Below are positions 32,543-41,518 of a stretch of 48,012 nt of DNA, piece by piece (the stretch's first letter is position 1; each line of letters opens with the position of its first letter). This DNA is from an uncultured Lachnospiraceae bacterium. GTDB taxonomy: Bacteria; Bacillota; Clostridia; Lachnospirales; Lachnospiraceae. A program made the translations under genes and the position numbers. The stretch lies in NCBI GenBank assembly GCA_949076555.1, contig CARUOB010000016.1, forward strand, positions 1-48,012. The letters are read 5' to 3'. The notes under the pieces were generated by a model. That model was given only the letters and a program-made list of their open reading frames with translations. It was not told the origin of the DNA and did not search any database.

Positions 32543-32673
32543 GCGGAATAGTGCAAGCGCCAAAACGCGGCTTTTTAGCATTTTGTGTGCATTGTGGTTA
32601 CTTCGTAACCACGGTGGCAGTGAAGCCGGAGGCCGAACTGTTACGAAAGATACAGAAAGCGCATATTCGGGGC
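32543..32673. other. Spacer between murA and the metK leader, with hairpin
   Basis: Contains a perfect 8-bp hairpin with 3-nt loop, GTGGTTAC-TTC-GTAACCAC (32594-32612), the same geometry as the hairpins at 5-23 and 33-51, and the sequence TAACAGTTCGG on the minus strand (near 32633-32643), which also occurs at 31115-31125. No gene. Confidence 0.55.
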
Positions 32674-32702
32674 TTGACACAAGCGCTGCGCTGGTGTATC
32701 TT
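32674..32702 (+). promoter_or_regulatory. Promoter of the metK transcription unit
   Basis: TTGACA (32674-32679), 17-bp spacer, TATCTT (32697-32702); transcription would begin about 25 nt before the riboswitch. Confidence 0.7.
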
Positions 32703-32733
32703 AGTTTTAGATAAATTTTATATTGTGAGTCTT

Positions 32734-32850
32734 TCTCTTATTCAGAGTGGTGGAGATACATAGGATCTATGAAGCCACGGCAACCCCTTACTAGGAAGGT
32801 GCCAACCTGAGCGAAGCTGTTTTGACAGCATGATCGAACAATAAGAGGAT
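32734..32850 (+). ncRNA. SAM-I (S-box) riboswitch
   Basis: The aptamer is recognisable by its conserved blocks: TTCAGAG, GGTGGAG, ATGAAGCC, GGCAACC, AAGGTGCCAA and the GCGAA loop. P1 is formed by CTCTTATT (32735-32742) with AATAAGAG (32840-32847). Binding of S-adenosylmethionine stabilises P1 and lets the downstream terminator (32870-32904) form. The 3' strand of P1 can otherwise pair with CCCCTTATT of the terminator. It controls metK, so the product represses its own synthase. Confidence 0.95.
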
Positions 32851-32869
32851 TTGATGTTCGTTGATCGAG

Positions 32870-32904
32870 TCCCCTTATTTCGAAGAGAAATGAGGGGATT
32901 TTTT
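32870..32904 (+). terminator. Riboswitch-controlled terminator
   Basis: TCCCCTTATTTC (32870-32881) and GAAATGAGGGGA (32887-32898) form a 12-bp stem with a 5-nt loop, followed by six T. Expression platform of the S-box. Confidence 0.92.
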
Positions 32905-32975
32905 CGCGAATAAGCAGCGTTTCGAGTCTCTGCTTACTCACACAATACACATAACACACAAAAAGGAGAGGAAAA

Positions 32976-34157
32976 ATGGAGAAAAGATTATTTACATCCG
33001 AATCTGTAACAGAGGGACATCCCGACAAAGTCTGCGATGCGATTTCCGACGCGATTTTGGACGCTTGCATGGAAAAAGATCCCATGAGCCGTGTGGCCTG
33101 CGAGACGGCGGTCTGCACCGGGTTTGTGCTGGTGACGGGCGAGATCACGACCAATGCCTATGTGGACATGCAGAAGGTTGTGCGCGAAACCGTGAAAGAG
33201 ATTGGTTACACCAAGTCCGAGTACGGGTTTGACGCGAATACCTGCGCGGTGTTTGTGGCGATCGATGAGCAGTCGGCGGACATCGCTATGGGCGTGGATA
33301 AGGCGCTTGAGGCGAAGAAGGGTGAGCAGACGGACGATCTGGACACAGGTGCGGGCGATCAGGGTATGATGTTTGGTTACGCAACCAACGAGACCGAGGA
33401 GTATATGCCTTATCCGATCCATCTGGCGCACAAGCTGGCATTGCAGCTCACCAAGGTTCGCAAGGACGGCACCCTTAAGTATTTGCGGCCCGACGGCAAG
33501 AGTCAGGTTTCCGTGGAGTACGACGAGGCGGGCAAGCCGGTTCGTCTGGAGGCTGTTGTATTGTCTACCCAGCACGACGACGATGTGACCCAGGAGCAGA
33601 TTCACGAAGATATCAAAAAATATGTGTTTGATCCGGTTCTCCCCAAAGAGATGGTGGACGACCAGACCAAATTCTTTATCAATCCTACGGGACGTTTCGT
33701 GATCGGCGGCCCTCACGGCGACGCGGGACTGACAGGCCGTAAGATCATCGTTGACACATACGGCGGATATGCGCGTCACGGCGGCGGCGCATTCTCCGGC
33801 AAGGACTGCACGAAGGTAGACCGTTCCGCGGCTTACGCGGCGCGTTACGTGGCGAAAAACATCGTGGCGGCAGGCATCGCGGACAAGTGCGAAATCCAGC
33901 TCTCCTACGCGATCGGTGTGGCTCAGCCCACTTCCATTATGGTGGACACTTTCGGAACAGGCAAGGTTGCGGATGACAAGCTGGTGGAGATCGTGCGCGA
34001 GAACTTTGATTTAAGACCCGCAGGCATCATCAAGATGCTCGACCTTCGCCGTCCGATCTACAAGCAGACCGCGGCTTACGGACATTTTGGACGCAACGAT
34101 CTGGATCTGCCCTGGGAGAAACTTGACAAAGTGGATGCGCTTAAAAAGTATCTGTAA
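32976..34157 (+). CDS. metK: S-adenosylmethionine synthetase MetK
   Basis: A 393-residue enzyme that makes S-adenosylmethionine from ATP and methionine. The signature motifs are SVTEGHPDKVCDAISDAILD (near the N-terminus, with the metal and ATP residues), GAGDQGMMFGYA, the HGGGAFSGKDCTKVDRSAAYAARY phosphate-binding segment and RPAGIIKMLDLRRPIY at the end. AAGGAGAGG precedes the ATG. Full normal length. Controlled by the S-box riboswitch upstream and closed by the terminator at 34198. Confidence 0.97.
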   Translation: MEKRLFTSESVTEGHPDKVCDAISDAILDACMEKDPMSRVACETAVCTGFVLVTGEITTNAYVDMQKVVRETVKEIGYTKSEYGFDANTCAVFVAIDEQSADIAMGVDKALEAKKGEQTDDLDTGAGDQGMMFGYATNETEEYMPYPIHLAHKLALQLTKVRKDGTLKYLRPDGKSQVSVEYDEAGKPVRLEAVVLSTQHDDDVTQEQIHEDIKKYVFDPVLPKEMVDDQTKFFINPTGRFVIGGPHGDAGLTGRKIIVDTYGGYARHGGGAFSGKDCTKVDRSAAYAARYVAKNIVAAGIADKCEIQLSYAIGVAQPTSIMVDTFGTGKVADDKLVEIVRENFDLRPAGIIKMLDLRRPIYKQTAAYGHFGRNDLDLPWEKLDKVDALKKYL

Positions 34158-34161
34158 AATA

Positions 34162-34179
34162 TGTGACAGAATTGTCACA
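34162..34179. promoter_or_regulatory. Inverted repeat TGACA-N4-TGTCA between metK and the regulator gene
   Basis: TGTGACA-GAAT-TGTCACA, a perfect 7-bp inverted repeat whose core TGACA-N4-TGTCA recurs at 35946-35959 before the ABC genes of the same module. It lies 81 bp upstream of the response regulator start. Confidence 0.5.
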
Positions 34180-34197
34180 AACGGAAAACAGGAAAGT

Positions 34198-34226
34198 CCC
34201 CGTGCCGGAATGGCGCGGGGCTTTTT
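34198..34226 (+). terminator. Terminator of metK
   Basis: CCCCGTGCC and GGCGCGGGG (34212-34220) form a 9-bp stem with one wobble pair and a GGAAT-type loop, followed by CTTTTT. Confidence 0.85.
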
Positions 34227-34259
34227 GACTAGTTGACGCGCGAAGGGAGAGGGTAAGGG

Positions 34260-34973
34260 ATGAATCCATACAAAATCCTTCTTGTGGAGGACGACGCTGA
34301 GATCAGCGAAATGTTAAAAAACTACTTGGAGACGGAAAATTATAAGGTGGCCTGCGCCCTTGACGGGCAGCAGGCCTGTGCGATGTTCGACGGTTCCTCC
34401 TACGATCTGGTCCTTCTGGATCTGATGATACCGAAGGTCAGCGGCATGGGCGTGATGAAGCACATCCGGCAGAGCAGCTATGTCCCGATTATTATTATTT
34501 CGGCGAAAGATTCGGAGAGCGACAAGACGCTGGGGCTGGGCCTTGGGGCGGACGATTATATCACCAAGCCCTTCTCCGTGGTGGAGGTGCTTGCCCGGAT
34601 CAAGGCGGCGCTGCGCAGGACGATGCAGTATGACAGCGCGGCTGCCGGGACAGATACAGAAGCGCTTTCTGTTCTTATGGCCGGGGAGCTGACCATGAAT
34701 CTGTCTGATTACACGGTGAAAAAGGGAGAGGAATCCATCGACCTGACGGCGAAAGAATTTGAGATACTGAAACTTCTTATGCAGAATCCGAAGAAGGTTT
34801 ACACAAAGGAGCAGCTCTATTCCCTCGTGTGGAACGACGTGTACTGCGGGGACGAAAACGCCGTCAATGTGCACATCAGCAGACTGCGGAACAAGATCGA
34901 GGAAGACCCGAGAAATCCCAAGTATGTGCTGACCGTGTGGGGAATCGGGTATAAGCTGGGAGGAGCGACATGA
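34260..34973 (+). CDS. OmpR-family response regulator
   Basis: A 237-residue regulator: receiver domain with Asp54 (LVLLDLMIPKVSGM), acidic pocket Glu10-Asp11-Asp12 and ITKPFSVVE, then a winged helix (about 140-235, DLTAKEFEILKLLMQNP and VNVHISRLRNKIEEDP). It resembles the regulators that pair with bacitracin/lantibiotic resistance transporters. Overlaps the kinase start (ATGATG). An operator-like TGACA-N4-TGTCA sits upstream; no clear promoter is visible between the metK terminator and the gene, so read-through or a weak promoter is possible. Confidence 0.93.
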   Translation: MNPYKILLVEDDAEISEMLKNYLETENYKVACALDGQQACAMFDGSSYDLVLLDLMIPKVSGMGVMKHIRQSSYVPIIIISAKDSESDKTLGLGLGADDYITKPFSVVEVLARIKAALRRTMQYDSAAAGTDTEALSVLMAGELTMNLSDYTVKKGEESIDLTAKEFEILKLLMQNPKKVYTKEQLYSLVWNDVYCGDENAVNVHISRLRNKIEEDPRNPKYVLTVWGIGYKLGGAT

Positions 34974-35935
34974 TGATATTGGCTTTGGGTCTTGCGACGG
35001 CAGCTCTTGCGGCAGTCGTCTTGTACCAGCAGTTTGTGTTCCGCGCGGGCACACAGAGAAAACTTCGGGAAATCCACCAAAAGCTGAAGGAGATACTGGA
35101 TGAGGACAGCGGCGAACGCGTTATGGTCTTCACGGATAACAGAGAATTAAAGGAGCTTTTGGCACAGATCAACCGTCTTTTGGAAAAACATGCGAAGGTG
35201 GCAGCGGATTTTCGCCGTACCGAGATGACGTCCCGAAAAATGCTTTCCAATATATCCCATGATTTAAAGACGCCCCTGACCGTGATCCGGGGTTATCTGG
35301 AAATTATGCGAACGCAGAAAGAGGCGGCTTTGGGAGCGCAGGCAGGAGAAGAAGGGCACACGGAACTGCAAATGCTTAAAAAGGCAGAGCAGAAGGCGCA
35401 GGCGATGATGGAGCTGCTTGACAGCTTTTTTTCGCTGGCGAAGATTGAGGCGGGCGACGCGGACGTGGAGCTGACCGGACTGGACGTCTGCGAGGTGTGC
35501 CGGGAGAGCGTGCTGGATTTTTATGAAATGCTGACGGAAGCGGATTTTCAGGTGGATATCGGGCTGCCGGAGAAGGCCGTTTTTGTGCGGGGAAACAGAG
35601 AGGCTTTGCAGCGTATTTTAAATAACCTTGTCTCCAACGTGATCCGTTACGGCGCAGAGGGGAAGTATCTGGGCGTTTTTCTCAGGACGGACGAGCGGTC
35701 GGTATATATAGATGTGACAGACAAGGGAAAGGGAATTGACAGCGCGTTTGCGCAGAGTGTGTTTGAGCGGCTCTTTACCATGGAGGACTCCCGCAGCCGG
35801 AGCGTGCAGGGAAACGGCCTGGGGCTGACCATTGCCAAAAGGCTGGCGGAGCAGATGGGCGGCGACCTCACACTGGAGAGCGTGCCGCATGTGAGGACTG
35901 TTTTTACGGTCACGCTAAAACGGGTATTGTTATGA
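34970..35935 (+). CDS. Sensor histidine kinase, single membrane segment
   Basis: A 321-residue kinase with only one N-terminal membrane segment (about 2-22) and no extracellular domain, followed by a short coiled linker. H-box SNISHDLKTPLTVI with His97, N-box ILNNLVSNVIRYG, G-boxes DKGKGID and GNGLGLTIAKRL. It is likely to sense through the membrane or through the neighbouring ABC transporter. Overlaps the response regulator gene by 4 nt. Either the ATG at 34970 or the next at 34973 may be used. Confidence 0.92.
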   Translation: MMILALGLATAALAAVVLYQQFVFRAGTQRKLREIHQKLKEILDEDSGERVMVFTDNRELKELLAQINRLLEKHAKVAADFRRTEMTSRKMLSNISHDLKTPLTVIRGYLEIMRTQKEAALGAQAGEEGHTELQMLKKAEQKAQAMMELLDSFFSLAKIEAGDADVELTGLDVCEVCRESVLDFYEMLTEADFQVDIGLPEKAVFVRGNREALQRILNNLVSNVIRYGAEGKYLGVFLRTDERSVYIDVTDKGKGIDSAFAQSVFERLFTMEDSRSRSVQGNGLGLTIAKRLAEQMGGDLTLESVPHVRTVFTVTLKRVLL

Positions 35936-35945
35936 ATGTTAAAAA

Positions 35946-35959
35946 TGACATTGGTGTCA
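35946..35959. promoter_or_regulatory. Operator TGACA-N4-TGTCA before the BcrAB-like genes
   Basis: A perfect inverted repeat with the core seen at 34164-34177. It is 140 bp before the ATPase start at 36099. The spacing of two 5-bp arms by 4 bp equals the BceR box (TNACA-N4-TGTNA). Probable target of the regulator at 34260. Confidence 0.5.
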
Positions 35960-36098
35960 GGACTATTTGGCTTGGATCAATTTCGTGTCGAAAGAAATTT
36001 GTAAGAATTGGGCAAGAGTTTTGAAAATCGCAGCCGTTACAATAGGTAACAGTACAGAGAGTAAAACATATTCGATGTACCAGAAAGGAGGCAGCGAA

Positions 36099-37007
36099 AT
36101 GTCTTATATTTTACAAACAAGCCGCCTTACCAAAATAATCGGCGGCAAAGAACTGGTAAGTGATGTGGATATCCATGTAAAAAAGGGTGAGATTTACGGG
36201 TTTCTGGGGCCTAACGGGGCGGGCAAGACGACCGTGATGAAAATGATTATGAATCTCTGGAAGCCGACCATGGGTTCGGTTGAGCTTTTCGGAAAACCGC
36301 TCACGCCACAGTCCTATGAGGTGCTCAGACGGATCGGGAGCATCATTGAATTTCCCACGTTCTACGAGCATATGACAGGCTTGGAAAATCTGCGGATACA
36401 CTGTGAGTATATGGGGTATTATCAGCATGGAAGCGTGGAAAAGGCGTTGGAAATGCTCGACCTGACAGAGGCGGCGAAAACGCCCGTGAAGAATTATTCT
36501 CTCGGTATGAAAGAGCGTCTGGGGATTGCGAGGGCAATTTTGTGCAAACCGGAGCTGTTGATTCTTGACGAGCCGACCAACGGGCTTGACCCGGCGGGTA
36601 TGAAACAGATACGCGAACTGCTTAGGATGCTCAGTACAGAGCAGGGGACGACGATTGTGGTGTCATCTCACATCCTCTCGGAGATTGAGAGCATTGCGGA
36701 TACGATCGGCATCATTCATCATGGCAGGATGAAAAAGGAAATCGGGCTGAAAGAAATTGAGGAGATGAGCCTGGCCTATATGGAACTGGCCGTGCAGAAT
36801 CCGGAGAGGGCGGCCTATGTGCTTGCCGATAAGCTGGGGCTTTCCAACTTTAAAGTGGTCGACGGCGGGATGATCCGTATTTATGACGATCGTGTCACAA
36901 CCGAGGAAATTGCGAAGGCGATGGCACTAAATGAGGTGGCGATGATATCGCTTGGGAGGAAGGCGGAGACGCTGGAGGACTATTTCCTGAAACTGACGGC
37001 AGAGTGA
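36099..37007 (+). CDS. ABC transporter ATP-binding protein, BcrA-like
   Basis: A 302-residue ATPase counted from the ATG at 36099, which has AAAGGAGG 7 nt upstream; the longer frame from 35967 is leader. Walker A GPNGAGKTT at 37-45, signature YSLGMKERLGIARAI, Walker B LLILDEPTNGLDP and the VVSSHILSEIE switch region are all typical of bacitracin and lantibiotic immunity ATPases. The C-terminal extension of about 80 residues is also a feature of this group. It pairs with the permease at 37073. Confidence 0.93.
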   Translation: MSYILQTSRLTKIIGGKELVSDVDIHVKKGEIYGFLGPNGAGKTTVMKMIMNLWKPTMGSVELFGKPLTPQSYEVLRRIGSIIEFPTFYEHMTGLENLRIHCEYMGYYQHGSVEKALEMLDLTEAAKTPVKNYSLGMKERLGIARAILCKPELLILDEPTNGLDPAGMKQIRELLRMLSTEQGTTIVVSSHILSEIESIADTIGIIHHGRMKKEIGLKEIEEMSLAYMELAVQNPERAAYVLADKLGLSNFKVVDGGMIRIYDDRVTTEEIAKAMALNEVAMISLGRKAETLEDYFLKLTAE

Positions 37008-37072
37008 GAAACGCTTCGAGTGCGCGGCAGCGGGCGTTTGGGATGATGTGAAACAAAAACATGGAGGAAACA

Positions 37073-37762
37073 ATGCTTAAATTGATCATATTAGAATGGA
37101 AGAAAAATAATATATGGAAATATATCAGAAATACGGCGATTACGACGACGGTTCTTCTGCTGCTTATGCTGACGGCGGCAGAGGAGCTGGAGACGGCGGA
37201 GACGGTGCAGTCCTACGGGAAAAGTATGCTGGATGCATCCGTGGGGTTGTTTGTCCATATGACGTATATTGTCTTTACAGGCGTGATGATCGCGGCATAC
37301 ATTGTGAGCGCTTATGAGAAAAAGACCATCAATCTGATGTATTCCTATCCGATTAAGCGCAGTAAAATAATATTTTCAAAAATAGGCGCAGTGTGGCTTT
37401 TTAACTTTGCGGCGATGGTGGTAAGCAAGGCGGTGATTTACCTTGTGCTGACTGCTTCTAAATCCTTCACGGGCATATCCGCTGCAAGTCTTTTTGTTTG
37501 GGAACCGTCGTTTTGGCTGGACGCTGTTCTCTCCTCGGCGGCGATGGTGAGCATCAGCTTTATCGCGCTTCCGGTCGGTCTGAAAATGAGGTCGTCCAAG
37601 GCGGCGGTCGTGGCGTCGGTTATCATCGTCTGCTTCACGCAGGGCGGGATCGGTTCGGCGACGCTTGTGAATAATATGCCTTTTTATACGGCTTTGTTTG
37701 TGGTGGCTGTGGTGTCCGTGTACCTGACGGTGTGGCGGGTGGAGACGCGGGATGTGATGTAG
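37073..37762 (+). CDS. ABC-2 type permease, BcrB/lantibiotic immunity-like
   Basis: A 229-residue protein with about six membrane segments, starting at the ATG at 37073 (GGAGG 5 nt upstream, itself inside another in-frame ATG at 37061). It begins LKLIILEWKKNNIWKYIRN and has YEKKTINLMYSYPIKRSKIIFSK, a motif common in small ABC-2 permeases that contact the ATPase. It completes the module 34260-37762. No structural gene for a bacteriocin is nearby, so resistance to exogenous peptides is more likely than immunity to a self-made one. Confidence 0.85.
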   Translation: MLKLIILEWKKNNIWKYIRNTAITTTVLLLLMLTAAEELETAETVQSYGKSMLDASVGLFVHMTYIVFTGVMIAAYIVSAYEKKTINLMYSYPIKRSKIIFSKIGAVWLFNFAAMVVSKAVIYLVLTASKSFTGISAASLFVWEPSFWLDAVLSSAAMVSISFIALPVGLKMRSSKAAVVASVIIVCFTQGGIGSATLVNNMPFYTALFVVAVVSVYLTVWRVETRDVM

Positions 37763-37846
37763 CAACAGTTCAGCCATGCACTACTTCGCGAGTAAAATCG
37801 CTCTGTATGCGATTTTGGGAGATGTAAGCAAAGGCAGGTCTTGTGT

Positions 37847-37875
37847 TTGACTGATTTCTTCCGAGCGTCTATAAT
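37847..37875 (+). promoter_or_regulatory. Promoter of dnaE
   Basis: TTGACT (37847-37852), 17-bp spacer, TATAAT (37870-37875), 64 bp before the ATG. Confidence 0.75.
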
Positions 37876-37938
37876 GAATGGGACGGTGAAAACACGTATT
37901 TACGGCATTTACACAGGATTTTCGGGAAGGATACCAAC

Positions 37939-40900
37939 ATGGCATTTGCACATTTACATGTCCACACGGAGTTTAGTCTTCTGGACGGTTCCAACAAAAT
38001 AAAAGAGTATGTGAGGTATGTGAAGGAGCTGGGGATGGACAGCGCGGCCATCACAGACCACGGCGTCATGTACGGTGTCGTCGATTTCTATAAGGCGGCG
38101 AAGGAGGCGGGAATTAATCCGGTCATCGGCTGCGAGGTCTATGTGGCGCCCCACTCCCGCTTCGACAGGGAGCTGACGGGCGGCGAGGACCGCTATTATC
38201 ATCTGGTGCTGCTTGCGGAAAATAACACGGGTTATGCAAATCTGGTGAAGATTGTCAGCCGGGGATTTACGGAAGGGTACTATTACAGGCCCCGTGTGGA
38301 TCTGGAGGTGCTGGAGCAGTACCACGAGGGGCTGATTGCGCTCTCCGCATGTCTGGCGGGGGAGGTGCCCCGCTACATCCAGAAGGGGCTTGTGGACGAG
38401 GCGAAGAAAGCGGCCTTAAAGTATCAGAATATTTTTGGGAAAGACAATTACTTTCTGGAATTGCAGGATCACGGGATTCCGGCCCAGCAGTCGGTCAATT
38501 CCGTGCTTCTTCGCATGAGCAAAGAGCTGGATATCCCGCTTGTGGCAACCAACGACGTGCACTACACGTACGCGCAGGACGCCCAGCCCCATGATGTGCT
38601 TCTCTGCCTGCAGACGGGAAAGAAGGTGGCTGACGAAGACCGGATGCGCTACGAGGGCGGGCAGTATTATGTGAAGAGCGAAGAGGAGATGAAAGGGCTT
38701 TTCACGTATGCGTGGGAGGCGGTGGAGAACACCCAGCGGATAGCCGACCGCTGCCATGTGGAGATCGAGTTTGGCAATTACAAAGTGCCCCATTACGATG
38801 CGCCGGAAGGTTACGATTCGTGGAGTTACCTGAACAAACTGTGTCAGGACGGCATGAGGGAGCGGTACCCGGAGGACGACGGCTCCTTGCAGGAGCGCCT
38901 GCATTATGAACTTGACACGATCAAAAATATGGGGTTCGTGGACTATTTTCTGATCGTGTGGGATTATATCAATTACTGCCGGGAGAACGGGATTGCCGTG
39001 GGACCGGGCAGAGGGTCGGCGGCGGGAAGCATTGTGTCCTACTGCCTGAAAATAACAAACATAGACCCGATCAAATACAGCCTTCTCTTCGAGCGTTTCC
39101 TGAACCCGGAGCGCGTCTCCATGCCGGATATCGACGTGGATTTCTGCTTTGAGAGGCGGCAGGAAGTGATTGACTATGTAGGTCGAAAATATGGCGCCGA
39201 CAGGGTGGTGCAGATCGTCACCTTCGGTACGATGGCGGCGAAAGGTGTGATCCGCGATGTGGGCCGGGTGATGGATCTGCCTTATGCCTATGTGGACCGT
39301 CTGGCGAAAATGATTCCCCTTGAGCAGAATCAGGGTGTATCCATCGACCGGGCGCTTGACATGAACCCGGAGTTCAAGAGTCTCTATGAGGAGGACGAGC
39401 AGGTGCACAGCCTGATCGATATGTGCAGACGCTTAGAGGGACTGCCGAGGCATACTTCCATGCATGCGGCCGGTGTGGTGATCTGCCCCGAGGCGGCGGA
39501 CGAGTTCGTGCCCCTTTCCCGAGGCAGCGACGGCTCCATCACGACCCAGTTCCCCATGACGACCATTGAGGAGCTGGGGCTTCTCAAAATGGATTTTCTG
39601 GGGCTTCGGACGCTGACGGTGATCCAGAGCGCGGTGCGGCTTGTGGAGCAGAGCAAGGGCATTTCGATAGACATTGACCGGATCGACTACGACGACAAGG
39701 CGGTGCTTTCCTCCCTTGGAACGGGGCGGACGGACGGCGTGTTCCAGCTAGAGAGCGGCGGGATGAAGAGCTTTATGAAGGAATTAAAGCCCCAGAGCTT
39801 AGAGGATGTGATCGCCGGGATTTCCCTGTACCGTCCGGGGCCGATGGACTTTATTCCCAAATATATCAAGGGCAAGAACCACCCGGAGACAGTGACCTAC
39901 GACTGCCCGCAGCTTGAGCCGATCCTTGCGCCCACTTACGGCTGTATCGTGTATCAGGAGCAGGTGATGCAGATCGTGCGGGAGCTTGGCGGCTATACCA
40001 TGGGCCGAAGCGATCTGGTGCGCCGTGCCATGAGCAAGAAAAAGCAGTATGTGATGGAGCAGGAACGGAAAAACTTCACTTACGGGAATCCGGAGGAGGA
40101 CGTGCCCGGCTGTGTGTCAAACGGCATCGACGCGAAGGTGGCGGACCACATTTACGACACCATGATGGATTTCGCCAAATACGCCTTCAACAAGTCCCAC
40201 GCGGCCTGCTATGCGGTGGTGGCATACCAGACGGCCTACCTGAAATATTATTACCCGGTGGAGTTCATGGCGGCGCTGATGACTTCCGTCATAGACAATC
40301 CCAGCAAAGTGGCGGAGTATATTATGACGAGCAGAAGCATGGGCATCCAGATTCTACCGCCGGACATCAACGTGGGTGAAAACGGTTTTTCAGTGTCGGG
40401 CGGGCAGATCCGCTATGCCCTTTCCGCCATCAAGAGCGTGGGGCGTCCCGTGATTGACGCGGTGGTTGCGGAGCGGGAGGCCAGAGGCCCATACCAGAAT
40501 TTGGGAGATTTTGTGACACGCGTGACAGACCGGGATATGAACAAGCGCGTGGTGGAGCACTTTATCAAGGCGGGAGCCATGGACAGTCTGGGGGGTACGC
40601 GCAAACAGCTTCTCAGCGTGTACATGCAGGTGATCGACGGCATCCAGCAGAACCGCAAGAACAATCTGGCGGGGCAGATCACTTTGTTTGATTTGGCGGA
40701 TGAGGAGGAGAAGGTGGATTACCGGGTGAGCCTTCCCGATGTGGGCGAATATTCCAAGGAGATGAAACTGGCCTTTGAAAAAGAAGTGCTTGGCATCTAC
40801 ATCAGCGGACACCCGTTGGAGGAGTATCGTGAGACTTGGAAAAAGAACATCACAAACACCACGGCAGACTTTTTTATAGATGAGGAAACCGGGGCGGCCA

Positions 40901-41394
40901 GAGTTTCGGACGGCGCGAAGGCCACCATCGGCGGCATGATTACGGAGAAGAAGATTAAGTACACCAAGAATGAGAAAGTGATGGCGTTTTTGCAGGTGGA
41001 GGATCTGGTCGGCTCTGTGGAGGTGATCGTTTTCCCGCGGGATTATGAGAAGTATGGCAGCGCGGTGATGGAGGACAGCAAGGTCTTTATCCGGGGCAGA
41101 GTGTCCGCGGAGGAGGATAAGGACGCGAAGCTGGTCTGCGAGCAGATTACGACCTTCGAGCAGATGCCGAAGAAACTTTGGATCAAGTTCCCGACCAAAG
41201 AAGCCTATGAGAGCCGGAAGGAGGAGCTGTTTGATATTTTGCGGGAGTCGGAAGGAAAGGACAATGTGGTGATTTATGTGGAGAATCCAAAAGCCATGAA
41301 TCCGCTTCCGGCAAACTGGAACGTGTCTGCCGGGGGGCTTTTGATTGAGCGGCTGGAGGCGGCTTTCGGCGCGGGGAATGTGAAAGTGGTGTAA
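37939..41394 (+). CDS. dnaE: DNA polymerase III subunit alpha DnaE
   Basis: A 1151-residue replicative polymerase of normal DnaE length. The N-terminal PHP domain starts HLHVHTEFSLLDGSNKI and has ITDHGVMYG. The catalytic aspartates lie in MPDIDVDFCFERR (about 394-406), preceded by GPGRGSAAGS. FNKSHAACYAVVAYQTAYLKYYYP is the fingers/HhH region. QITLFDL near residue 912 fits a sliding-clamp binding motif. A C-terminal OB domain (ATIGGMITEKKIKYTKNEK, FLQVEDLVGSVEVIVFP) follows. Low-GC Firmicutes also use PolC, so this DnaE may be the lagging-strand/primer-extending enzyme. Confidence 0.97.
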   Translation: MAFAHLHVHTEFSLLDGSNKIKEYVRYVKELGMDSAAITDHGVMYGVVDFYKAAKEAGINPVIGCEVYVAPHSRFDRELTGGEDRYYHLVLLAENNTGYANLVKIVSRGFTEGYYYRPRVDLEVLEQYHEGLIALSACLAGEVPRYIQKGLVDEAKKAALKYQNIFGKDNYFLELQDHGIPAQQSVNSVLLRMSKELDIPLVATNDVHYTYAQDAQPHDVLLCLQTGKKVADEDRMRYEGGQYYVKSEEEMKGLFTYAWEAVENTQRIADRCHVEIEFGNYKVPHYDAPEGYDSWSYLNKLCQDGMRERYPEDDGSLQERLHYELDTIKNMGFVDYFLIVWDYINYCRENGIAVGPGRGSAAGSIVSYCLKITNIDPIKYSLLFERFLNPERVSMPDIDVDFCFERRQEVIDYVGRKYGADRVVQIVTFGTMAAKGVIRDVGRVMDLPYAYVDRLAKMIPLEQNQGVSIDRALDMNPEFKSLYEEDEQVHSLIDMCRRLEGLPRHTSMHAAGVVICPEAADEFVPLSRGSDGSITTQFPMTTIEELGLLKMDFLGLRTLTVIQSAVRLVEQSKGISIDIDRIDYDDKAVLSSLGTGRTDGVFQLESGGMKSFMKELKPQSLEDVIAGISLYRPGPMDFIPKYIKGKNHPETVTYDCPQLEPILAPTYGCIVYQEQVMQIVRELGGYTMGRSDLVRRAMSKKKQYVMEQERKNFTYGNPEEDVPGCVSNGIDAKVADHIYDTMMDFAKYAFNKSHAACYAVVAYQTAYLKYYYPVEFMAALMTSVIDNPSKVAEYIMTSRSMGIQILPPDINVGENGFSVSGGQIRYALSAIKSVGRPVIDAVVAEREARGPYQNLGDFVTRVTDRDMNKRVVEHFIKAGAMDSLGGTRKQLLSVYMQVIDGIQQNRKNNLAGQITLFDLADEEEKVDYRVSLPDVGEYSKEMKLAFEKEVLGIYISGHPLEEYRETWKKNITNTTADFFIDEETGAARVSDGAKATIGGMITEKKIKYTKNEKVMAFLQVEDLVGSVEVIVFPRDYEKYGSAVMEDSKVFIRGRVSAEEDKDAKLVCEQITTFEQMPKKLWIKFPTKEAYESRKEELFDILRESEGKDNVVIYVENPKAMNPLPANWNVSAGGLLIERLEAAFGAGNVKVV

Positions 41395-41444
41395 ACTGCT
41401 ATACATTTTAATAAAAAATAGATGCATCTTTTTTCATATATACT

Positions 41445-41473
41445 TTGCTTTTCGACAGGAATGAGCGTATAAT
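41445..41473 (+). promoter_or_regulatory. Promoter of the Cache chemoreceptor gene
   Basis: TTGCTT (41445-41450), 17-bp spacer, TATAAT (41468-41473). An A-tract/palindrome/T-tract (41413-41434) lies just upstream and may serve as a dnaE terminator. Confidence 0.6.
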
Positions 41474-41518
41474 TTAAGGTATTAATGGAGAAACGCAAGT
41501 GCGTAGAAGGAGGGTTCT

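Noticed and set aside
34260..37762. Lantibiotic biosynthesis cluster
   Set aside because: No precursor peptide, modification enzyme or processing protease is present; only regulation and BcrAB-like export.
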